NCBI GenBank assembly: GCA_934047225.1 | Contig: OW203998.1 | Coordinates: 19,297,280-19,361,279 of the forward strand | DNA: 64,000 bases | Direction of reading: 5' to 3' | Source: Ypsolopha sequella | Lineage: Eukaryota > Arthropoda > Insecta > Lepidoptera > Ypsolophidae | In this document: positions 34,862 through 43,548 of the stretch, piece by piece | Layout of the letters: each line of letters begins with the position of its first letter | Numbering within the stretch: the first letter of the stretch is position 1 | Translations under genes and position numbers: made by a program | Notes under the pieces: model-generated | Told to the model about the DNA's origin: nothing | The model's database searches: none | The model's input: only the letters and a program-made list of their open reading frames with translations

Positions 34862-35700
34862 CTATTTATCCTCAAAATTGTATTGATTATAACACATTTC
34901 TTTTCCAGCATGGCATATACCAACCATATATTTTTGTCCTTTACTGGCGCACTCAATTCTCGCAGATCTACCACCTGTCTTGCAATGACAAGTAATGAAC
35001 TCTGGATCTTTTAAAGATATAGGGGAGTTGGAAGTTTCAATTGGCTTAAGAATCATATTTTCTAATCTCCATCCACAGTCTTCTGGACGTAGCAATGTTG
35101 GCAACAGGATATCTGCAGATTTCCATACCAAAGCCTGGTAATTTGCCCTGTAAATGTGATATTTTAGGGCTTCTTTAGAAGGCGGCAATTTCTCCAAACA
35201 TTTAATATGATGGAAAACTGCAGTTCTCAAATCATTGATGTCGTCAAAGCCTTGAAGAGATGGTTTTTTGTCTGTATAAACTGAAATCACGAACTTTTCG
35301 GCATTTTTAATCATGGTCGGTGTTAATGTTGCAGATCCAAAACCCTCCAGAAGCGTGTGACATTGGTCAAATTCTTTACAACAGGATTTTTATTGAATCC
35401 TGAAAGAGAGCTTGTCGTGTCACACCCTATTAGAGCATGGAAAGCTAACAAGTTGTTTTTTTTTCGCTCCTAGAATTTATACAATATCATGCACAGGCAC
35501 AAACTTGCGCTTTGCTGATGTGGCAAACTGAATCCATACATATTATGGTAACTTTTCATAGAAATGTGTTAACAAAAGCATGACATCCGTGTCTCTGCTC
35601 ATCACATCAGCGTTTCGTAACCCATTTGGGCGGTATCGATAGCATGTAACACAAATCTTGTATCTGCTTCTTCATGTGTGCTTGACAAGTGGCTTGTGTC
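34862..35700 (-). pseudogene. decayed HALTGCDT-type (PIN/FEN1-like) gene, left-arm copy
   Basis: Read minus strand from about 35700: HEEADTRFVLHAIDTA, frameshift and stop, DTDVMLLLTHFYEKLP, stop, YVWIQFATSAKRKFVPVHDI, then LLAFHALIGCDTTSSLSGF and TNVTRFWRVLDLQH. A shift leads to AEKFVISVYTDKKPSLQG, LPPSKEALKYHIYRANYQAL and a Cys-rich end, ITCHCKTGGRSARIECASKG..CHAGKEMC. The motif order 'EEADTR..DTDV..HALTGCDT..LPPT-A---H--RA-YQ-..C-C' belongs to a family of uncharacterised, TE-like repeated animal proteins that resemble PIN/FEN1-type nucleases. At least two stops and two frameshifts make it non-functional. Confidence 0.7.
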
Positions 35701-36440
35701 TCGATTTTTGTTTGTTTTTACAATAAGAGGGTCCTCAAACCCACCAAAAGCAATTCTAGATCATCTTCGTGAGTTGCTGCATAGTTTACTAATTCATGAT
35801 GAAATCAATGAAAAGTTACCAAAATATGTTTGGATTCAGTTTAGCCCATCAGCAAAGCCCAAGTTTGTGCCTGTACATAATATTGTACAAATTCTAGGAG
35901 CGAAAAAAAACATCTTGTTAGCTTTCCATGCTCTAACAGGGTATGTCACGAAAAGTTCTCTTTCAGGATTCACAAAAAATCCTGTTGAAAAGAGTTTGAC
36001 CAATGTCACACGCTTCTGGAGGGTTTTGGATCTGCAACATTAACACCCACCATAATTGAAAATGCCGAGAAAGTTCGTGATTTCATTTTATACCGACAAA
36101 AAACCATCTCTTCAAGGCCTTGACGACATCAATGATTTGAGAACTGCAGTTTTCCATCATATTAAATGTTTGGAGAAATTGCCGCCTTCTAATTACCAAG
36201 CTTTGGTATGGAAATCTGCAGATATCCTGTTGCCAACATTGCTACCTCCAGAAGACTGTGGATGGAGATTAGAAAATATGATTCTTAAGCCAATTGGAAC
36301 TTCCAACTCCCGTATATCTTTAAAAGATCTAGAGTTCATTACTTGTCATTGCAAGACAGGTTGTAGATCTGCGAGAATTGAGTGCGTCAGTAAAGGACAA
36401 AAATGTATGGTTGGTATATGCCATGCTGGAAAAGAAATGT
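35700..36440 (+). pseudogene. decayed HALTGCDT-type gene, right-arm copy
   Basis: Plus-strand mirror of the left copy from KLPKYVWIQFSPSAKPKFVP onward: LLAFHALTGYVTKSSLSGFT (Cys-Asp of the motif lost), TNVTRFWRVLDLQH and stop, then RKFVISFYTDKKPSLQGLDD, LPPSNYQALVWKSADILLP (six codons lost compared with the left copy) and ITCHCKTGCRSARIECVSKG. The frame is cut after CHAGKEM by the foldback inserted at 36441. Sequence before KLPKYVW (about 35700-35800) is unrelated to the left arm. Confidence 0.7.
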
Positions 36441-37293
36441 TGTTCACGCCACAAGCGTGACGCATGCGCATGGGTAATCTCGCATCACAGCGCCTCGCGC
36501 CAAAGGACTCGTGCGCCGGCGCTTGCTTTCTCTTCTGCGCCAGACGTCTATCGAAACGCACGTGTGCACATTCGCGCCGCGACACACCGATAAATCTCGC
36601 TTACCTAGCGCTCATACCAGTGTCGTGTTCTCATTACTCCACCAACCAATACATCCTGCCAAGACCAGCTCAATCTTCATCAGCCCAACAAGAAGGGACG
36701 CCACGCGGCGCATTCGCCGGCTCAAAGAAACCATCCAGAACAAAGGTTAGTTCACTCACGTTTCTCTCACAATCTTTTCCTGTCTGCTCACATCCTCAAA
36801 TCCCATCTGCTCTGCATTCATGTAACTAGCGTTTACATTTCTGTTGCAGCGTGCGTGCTCTTTTTTTTTTCGAAAACGGACTCGAAGGACCAGAAATGTA
36901 AACGCTAGTTACATGAATGCAGAGCAGATGGGATTTGAGGATGTGAGCAGACAGGAAAAGATTGTGAGAGAAACGTGAGTGAACTAACCTTTGTTCTGGA
37001 TGGTTTCTTTGAGCCGGCGAATGCGCCGCGTGGCGTCCCTTCTTGTTGGGCTGATGAAGATTGAGCTGGTCTTGGCAGGATGTATTGGTTGGTGGAGTAA
37101 TGAGAACACGACACTGGTATGAGCGCTAGGTAAGCGAGATTTATCGGTGTGTCGCGGCGCGAATGTGCACACGTGCGTTTCGATAGACGTCTGGCGCAGA
37201 AGAGAAAGCAAGCGCCGGCGCACGAGTCCTTTGGCGCGAGGCGCTGTGATGCGAGATTACCCATGCGCATGCGTCACGCTTGTGGCGTGAACA
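36441..37293. mobile_element. foldback element: two 403-bp arms and a 47-base loop
   Basis: Arms 36441-36843 and 36891-37293 are inverted copies that appear identical by eye; even the 121-codon frames read from each arm are the same. The ends are TGTTCACGCCACAAGCGTGA. AATGT is duplicated on both sides (36436-36440 and 37294-37298). The left arm of the host foldback keeps the unoccupied site (aaagaaatgtgttataatc, reversed, near 34895-34905), which proves the insertion. The identical frames are not a gene: they overlap other frames of the same arm and have no motif. Confidence 0.9.
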
Positions 37294-37479
37294 AATGTGT
37301 TATAATCAATACAATTTTGAGGATAAATAGAATGATTTTTTCTGATTACTCTTTGTGCTATGATGTTTAGTTATAATTTGTCTTTATTGTTTTAAATGTA
37401 ACTAAGGAACATAAAAATAAATAAATAATATTATCCAATATTTATTTTATTTTTGTATAAGCAGAACCGTTTATGAGTA

Positions 37480-37763
37480 TCGGTTGGTGATCATTGAACC
37501 TGTTCCTGGTCCCTGGCCGGGTCTCCGGTATGGGTTCGGGCGGTTGATTGGATTTCACCTTCTATAATAATATTTTACCTATAATTTTAATCGTATATAT
37601 ATTGCTACATAAATTAAATAAACATTTAATCTAAGTAGTTCATGTACATTTATTATTTTATTACATATATTTTTATAAGATTAAAATTTGACTGGTGAAA
37701 CGTGTATTATATATACCTACTTTGCAAAATAAACTTTTTGAATTTTGAATTTTTGAAATTTTT
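37480..37763 (+). mobile_element. 3' end fragment of the CR1-type LINE
   Basis: 284 bp equal to the last part of the elements at 19318 and 58906 (ggtccctggccgggtctccg .. ttgaattttgaatttttgaa), in sense on the plus strand. The empty site is in the left arm of the foldback (gagtacacctac). GTA is repeated on both sides. Confidence 0.9.
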
Positions 37764-38663
37764 GTACACCTACTTTAAAATACTTCACTACTATACTGTG
37801 GAAAACGCGCGTAGAGTAGGAGCAATGAAATGATAACGGTCATAATTTTATTGTAAATTATGTTTTATTATTATATTTTATATACCTATTAAAATTTATA
37901 GCTGTCAAAACATTCTTAAAAGATAATAACGATTATAGCGAAAAAATGTGTCTATTAAAATTTATATTGGAAAGTACGTGAGTAAAGTAATATATTAGAT
38001 ATTATATTATATTTTTATTATTGTTTTAAGAATTTATGCACTTCGTATTCAACAAAAAGATAAAGAATATTGGAATATCTTTCAAACGAGCCTTTTGGTG
38101 GTCCCAACTGTGCAACATCGCATCGACTTCGAAATTTTCACGACGCGATATTTTGCAGTGTAGTAGTCAACGTCGAAGTGTAGCTCGCTTGTTTATAGCT
38201 GTATAATAATAAATCATACCTTTTTGGATAGCCTATTAAATATGCAAACTTTTTTATAATAACATATTTTTTGATTAAACGTATATTTAAGAAGGTATGG
38301 TAAATAATATATACAAAATTATATTGACAAATCACTTGTTGCCTCATATATATAAAAATATTATATTTACATAAACTATAAAAATTAATAAAAATAGACC
38401 ATAAAAATATCTTTTAAATGATACCCCACAATAACAAATCGGTTGAACAGAATTCGAGGAAATGGCAAAAAACCTAACTCACAGCCGCCATCTTTGTTAC
38501 GTCATAAATACCTTTTGTCCCCGGATTTTGACGCAAAGACAGGCAGGGTCATCATCTAGACATCACGAAGAATTTTTTGATACCTGTTTTAGGTAAATAC
38601 AGCTCGTTCCGACGACTTTTGTCAAAATCAAGGCCCGGCCGATAGACTATTATCTTATGTTAT

Positions 38664-39119
38664 GACTCTTTGAACTTCTGAAAGAGGTTTTTCAATGCTT
38701 ACAACTTGTTTAAAAAAGTGATTACTGCAAATGTTTTCCACTAAACCAACAGATATTCACTACGAAAAATGTTCAACACATGAATTTTGTAGCTACATCT
38801 ACATCGTAAATTAATTAAATTTTTCAAAAACAATATTTCCTTACTATCAGCCCATTAGTAGACTTGTGTCCTTAGCACAGGATTACCTTAGAGACAAATC
38901 CAATAATACTCTGGACACAACGTATACATCTACTAGTTCATTCCAAGATCGCCTCTATTACTATGATATTAAGGTGTAGTTTGCAGCCACGCACGCAAGC
39001 CCCGAGCTCGCTCCGCCACGCCACCATCAGAGATATCTTTACGAGGTACCGGATCTTGCTGTTAGGAGAAAAACCAGTGTCAATTTACTGAAAGCACATA
39101 TTTTACTATTAGCATTTGC
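38664..39119. other. no gene seen
   Basis: A GC-richer stretch lies at 38985-39045. No splice-bounded frame was accepted. Confidence 0.35.
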
Positions 39120-39610
39120 CCGAGGCTTGGCACGCGTTGATTAAGTTTTTATGGGATAAAAAGTGGCCTATGTCTTATTCCAGGTCTAGAACTACACTTG
39201 TGCAAAATTTTAGCTCAATTGGCTCAGTAGGTACGGCGTGAAGGAGTAACAGTACATCACTTTTCTATAGGAACTTGACACCCTATTGCAATCCCATAGG
39301 AACTGATTTATGGGATAAAAAGTAGCCTATGTCCTATTCCAGCGGGTCTACCGCGTAATTCTCATTTTCATCAACATCAACTTGAGATTGAAATTTGACG
39401 TGCGTGAGACGACGCCCGCCTAACACGCCATCTCTTTTGCACGCGTTGAATTTCGCATGCATTTGCTTGAACTTGATACAAATGAGAATTACGCGGTAGA
39501 GCCCCAGGTCTAAAACTATATACATATGTGCAAAGTTTCAGCCCAATCGGTTCAGTGGTTACGGCGTGAAGGATTAACAAACATACACCCATCCAAACTT
39601 TCGCATATTA
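39120..39610 (+). repeat. two successive lepidopteran RTE-type relics
   Basis: First relic 39120-39260 (gggataaaaagtggcctatg .. ttggctcagtaggtacggcg). Second relic 39305-39610, the same motifs again (gggataaaaagtagcctatg, then tcggttcagtggttacggcg, then aaacatacacccatccaaac), interrupted by the hairpin at 39343-39502. Confidence 0.7.
39343..39502. mobile_element. 160-bp hairpin MITE inserted in the second relic
   Basis: GGGTCTACCGCGTAATTCTC at the left pairs with GAGAATTACGCGGTAGAGCC at the right. CCAG occurs on both sides (39339-39342 and 39503-39506), and the flanking relic reads through (tattccag^gtctaaaac) if it is removed. Confidence 0.85.
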
Positions 39611-40189
39611 ATGGGATGGGATGGAATGAATTGCAACTAAGAATAGGACTGTCAAGACGCCATTTTGGTGTAGGACTTTCTCGCGTCATCGCTATACAGA
39701 GCGAGAGAGAGATATGGCTTACTCTTTTTGTCCTTATTGCGCGCAAATTCCCTGAGTTGCATTTAGTTAGATCGTCGGAGTACGCCTGCCAAACACCGTA
39801 GCAGGATTGCAGATACAAATTCCACGCGTGTAAAAGAGATGGCAAGATAAGCGGGCGTCTTCCGACGATCAAACTGAACGAACCCAGGCTGTGGCATAAA
39901 TTCAACTGGGAACAACGTGTACAATCAACTTACGTCTCTGGAAATTGCACACATTTCTGCTCAAGAGCTGGAATGACAGGTATTTTTTTATAATAATGGC
40001 GCTATATTTAAGAAAGTGCAGTAAAAATGTACTTACAGCAGATAGAGTGATTCTTGTCTGCGATGTGGAGGCAGCATTACATGAGCTTGTTTCTGGAGAT
40101 GCTGGAAAGTTAACAAAGTTCTGTCAGGGTCTGGTACAGTAAATGTAATGTGCTTGAAATAACAACTACTTATTACACATATACTATTA
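39611..40189. other. mosaic of MITE-like pieces; one weak exon candidate
   Basis: 39735-39790 and 39800-39890 contain inverted copies of gatcgtcgga.gacgcc.gc, and part of this matches the hairpin at 39343-39502. A 65-bp minus interval (40101 to 40037) has a good acceptor (gttaactttccag) and a perfect donor (gtaagt), open in two frames, but nothing ties it to a gene. Confidence 0.35.
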
Positions 40190-40191
40190 TA

Positions 40192-40454
40192 CAACGTGTA
40201 ACAGAAAGATGTAACCATATTTGAAGAGCTTATTCAGTCAATAGTTTAGAACAACTTTTTACTTTGGAGCCAACCTTGAAATCTCAAAAAAAAATCTGTC
40301 CTTTGATACATTTTGGCCGAGCGGCATTGCATTTTTCTATGAGACAGTTGATTTTTTTTTTCGAGTTGCAGGGTTTGTTCCATAGTAAAAGTTGTTCTAT
40401 ACCAATGACTGAATAAGCTCTTCAAATATGGTTACACCTTTCTGTTACACGTTG
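40192..40454. mobile_element. TA-flanked MITE with about 80-bp TIRs
   Basis: CAACGTGTAACAGAAAGATG..TTTGAAGAGCTTATTCAGTCA is repeated inverted at the right end. TA occurs at 40190-40191 and 40455-40456, so it is a Tc1/mariner-type derivative. It has no coding capacity. Confidence 0.85.
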
Positions 40455-40456
40455 TA

Positions 40457-41239
40457 TAATGTTCAAAATGTGATGTCTTTTAACTTTTTTTTTGGGTCCC
40501 AGTTTGCCGTTCTTAACCCTTTACAACCGGTTTATATGACCGTATTACAGAGCTCCCGGACCCTCGGCGCTTGCACTTCGGCTTCAGGTCAGTAAACAAG
40601 CCGGTAGCAAGGATTAAGGCTGCGCCGAGCGTAGAACGATTAGACACCTCGCTTGTTCTCTCGTGGTCGATTTTTATCGTGGTCCAATTGATTGAATTTA
40701 ATAGAAAAAATCATATTTAATTTACCAGACAAAATTTTAAAAATGTGAAACGGCCCAATTGTGTTTTATAACGTTTGTGATTGTCTTAAATTGCGGTTGA
40801 GACAAAATTCAACAGTTAAGTTATTGAAATGACCAAAACCCCAATACCTTTTTTTGATTTTAGGGCTACTTTAGATAGATTTGTTTCTTATACCATAAGT
40901 TATTTTTAATATTCGCTGCGGCGGAAGTGTAGATACATTCGCTGTGATAATAAATATATATTTTATTTATTTATCATTGTAATAATATTCAATAAATCAA
41001 TTCAACAGTGACTGTCGTTTTAGATTATTTTGCTCGGTACCCTCTTAAATTATGCCACGGAGGGACAGACAAAGCAAGACTAAATAAATAATCTATCTGC
41101 ATTTTTTGACAGTAGCATCAGTTTTTATAGCTGTAATTTATAATTATAAACAAAAGTTTTGCTTTTACTAAGATAATTTCCGGATAATATTCTCCTGAAG
41201 GACAATAAGCACCCGTAATAAGGGTGACTAACCTGTAAC
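40457..41239. other. no gene seen
   Basis: A GC-rich patch lies at 40545-40680; the rest is AT-rich. Confidence 0.35.
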
Positions 41240-41396
41240 AGGTCTCCTCGCGTCCAAAGCGCGCCAAATGTCTCTGACGTCAGCGTGCAGTGCTCGTAGC
41301 GAGCGTAGCACCGCGCCGCCCGCCGCCGCCCCACCCCCTTCCGAGCTGCCTGATGACGCGTCCGATGTTGTACCCTCCTGAGTGGGAGAGAATTGT
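41240..41396 (+). promoter_or_regulatory. CpG-rich patch with a possible short first coding exon
   Basis: 41250-41350 is CpG-dense (tgacgtcagcgtgcagtgct, cgcgccgcccgccgccgccc; the first contains a CRE-like TGACGTCA). It is followed by ATG ACG CGT CCG ATG TTG TAC and a strong donor, GAGAGAATT|gtaagt at 41397. This could be the promoter and first exon (MTRPMLYPPEWERI) of a plus-strand gene, but no second exon was found. Confidence 0.3.
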
Positions 41397-41480
41397 AAGT
41401 ATCATAGAGAGTTCCATTGAACCACTTTTCGCTATCATTACCATCGTAATAGTGGGTCAGCGCAATTTTCCTCGATCGTA

Positions 41481-42704
41481 CAGTGGAGATCACATCAAGC
41501 TAAAAACTGTATAGATGCATAACTAATCTACATTTTGAGTGTTAGAATGAAAATGCTAGCAGTGCAGCACAAAAATACTCGAAGCGTGCGCGAAAAACAT
41601 ACAATAGTTATTTGTGCAACAAAAATAGTACATTGTTCACCGAGGGAAGAAAGGGGAAGATTACCAACGAGGGTGTAGTTTGAGGCCCGAGGCGAAGCCA
41701 AGGGCCTCAATACACACGAGTTGGGAATCGCACTTTCTCCCGAGTGATACATAGTGCTTTATACTACACCTGCGAGGAAATAGTATAATTTTACTTTTAA
41801 TCAAGATACAATAAAAGAAACCGACTGACTCGCGTGCGATTGTCACTTTTTATTTCCTTCTTATTTTTTATTATGTGCAGGAAAAGCAAGTGGCCAGTAT
41901 CATTTTTCAAGTTTTATGTACGAGTTCGCAAAATAATACTGGCCACTTGGCCACTTGCTCATTCTTTATGTTATTTAAAAAAAAAAACAGCACGTTAACA
42001 ATGGATTTGCATATACTTTTTCTGCCCGCTCAAGCACGTTAACAATGAATTTTCATACACTTTTGCCGCCCGCATATTTGTATGACAGTAATGACGTATT
42101 TTCTGCATCGTTTTCAACAAAGAAAGAAGGTACTTTCCGAGCAGGTGTAGTATAAAGTAAATTTTTGTTGCGAGTGCCGAGTTTAATATTTCGGATTCTA
42201 TAATTGAAACACGAGCGTATCGAGTTAGAAAGAAACAAATCACTTTGCTCTCGTGTGACACATACAACTTTTCACCTCACTAGCCAAAAAATTGAAGATG
42301 TAAGAAACGATAAATTCGAACGAATTAACTGAGACATTCGTATTATTGTGATATCGCCATTGAGGCGGCGTAAGAAGTATTCACTTAGATAATTTACGGT
42401 TGTTTCTTTGACTCAATCGGCTTATTTTTCTATGAGAAATAAGCGGATTGCCGTCTGGCTCGAAAGAACAAGTATCCGGAGTCGTAAAATGGTATAAAAA
42501 AGAAATAAGAAATTCACAGCGTTCTAAATTGAAATAACTTCTTTTTGACTGAGTGAGCAAAATTGACTTTTGCTCACTGGTTTTAAGCACCAAAGGCGCA
42601 TTTTTTGAGCTAGTGAGGTGAAAATGTCTTTTGCGCACATTTTCGCCGTTCATCTTGAAAGGAAGGCAAAGTACAAACTGTTTAACTCGACGTGATCTCC
42701 ACTG
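41481..42704. mobile_element. 1.2 kb TA-flanked non-autonomous element (TIR cagtggagatcac)
   Basis: CAGTGGAGATCACATCAAGC at the left and GACGTGATCTCCACTG at the right are inverted, with TA on both outer sides (41479-41480 and 42705-42706). Internal repeats such as agtgaggtgaaaa and cacgagcg occur twice. The frames of 60-90 codons inside have no motif. Confidence 0.8.
41887..41962. repeat. hairpin inside the 41481-42704 element
   Basis: gcaagtggccagtat pairs with atactggccacttg, followed by a further ccacttgc. Confidence 0.75.
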
Positions 42705-43404
42705 TACAAGTACAGTAACCGTCTTCTTTAAGTATTAAAACGCCGAAATATGCAAACTGTTTTAAATTCCATTCAAATAAGAGTTCAGGAGTGGAATTAA
42801 AGATACAAAATGGTGGACTTAATAAGAGTTTAAAAAGAGCAAATAAATACACATATTTCAAAGGCGAGATATAGTAAATGTACAGAAAAATCTCGAGAAA
42901 TGTAAATCAAAAAACCTAAGACATTTAGATAACAATGACGACATTCAAGCTACAATGATTGCACAGTTAATGCATTATCAATTTATCATTATGATAAAGA
43001 TTTCGTAAGCCAACGACAGGCAAAATTAAAACTATGACTAAATAGATTACCAACCCTAAGTAACCATAAAACAAAAGAGCTGGCAAAATAATGAACGAAA
43101 TACAACACATGACTGAAGTTGAAACTATGAAACGATAAAAGAAGCCAAAATCAACCAAGAACGAAACAAAGGAAATTCAAACCCGTAACCATGGCAACAT
43201 GGCGGCTGAATAATCGAAAACATGATATCAAAAAAACAAAACGTCCACAGAAACAAGACAAGACTATAAGATCCGGTTTCGTTCGGGTGAAACGGATGCG
43301 ACTGTGAATGACCGTATTTTTATATCAATGTATCCTTTTTTATGCCGAGTATTGTCCCGTTCACCTTTCACGAAACCAAATGCCCACCAGAAAGAATGCC
43401 AAAC
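42705..43404. other. no gene assigned
   Basis: The exon at 43405 could read on without splicing to a stop at 43264 (VWHSFWWAFGFVKGERDNTR), which would make this part the end of the minus-strand gene. The donor gtttgg is weak, so either is possible. Confidence 0.35.
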
Positions 43405-43548
43405 CTGCACAATGACAGGCGTGGTGGGATGACTCTCAGCTAAGTTCCTCAAAGCCCGCTCAATGTGCCGCAGCCTTATCTCCTTTTCTCCGAGCAACGC
43501 GCGTGCTCGGTGTAACGCCACCTCAAGCTCCGTAGATTCGCGCTCCTC
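43405..43548 (-). CDS. coiled-coil gene, exon 10 (phase link missing)
   Basis: The acceptor tgtgctaaaag is followed by 48 codons (EERESTELEVALHRARALLG, then EKEIRLRHIERALRNLAESH) and CAG|gtttgg. A TAA in the reading frame just before the acceptor fixes the exon start. The preceding exon ends with one base of a codon and this one starts in phase 0, so an exon between 43549 and 47540 is lost or unseen. Confidence 0.6.

Larger units (their letters stand above)
33821..38654. mobile_element. giant foldback element with two insertions and a 9-bp target duplication
   Basis: TTATGTTAT flanks both ends exactly (33812-33820 and 38655-38663). The left arm (33821 to about 35560) is repeated inverted in the right arm (about 35805-38654) once a foldback at 36441-37293 and a LINE fragment at 37480-37763 are removed. 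The outer kilobase is non-coding; the inner part of each arm carries a copy of the same decayed gene. The central spacer (about 35560-35805) differs between sides. A 9-bp duplication and kilobase TIRs fit the Mutator-like superfamily, but there is no transposase, so the class is an inference. Confidence 0.8.

Noticed and set aside
36464..37270. Identical 121-codon frames on both strands
   Set aside because: They are mirror readings of the two arms of a foldback element; no motif, and several overlapping frames exist in the same arm.
40037..40101. 65-bp minus-strand interval with good splice sites
   Set aside because: Open in two frames, but the product is not recognisable and it cannot be linked to exon 10 with confidence.
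39802..40142. Possible spliced plus-strand gene (KFHACKRDGK..., then DRVILVCDVEAALHELVSGD)
   Set aside because: The first part matches, at DNA level, the hairpin MITE at 39343-39502 (KFNACKRDGV), so it is repeat DNA; the second part has an acceptor but no partner.
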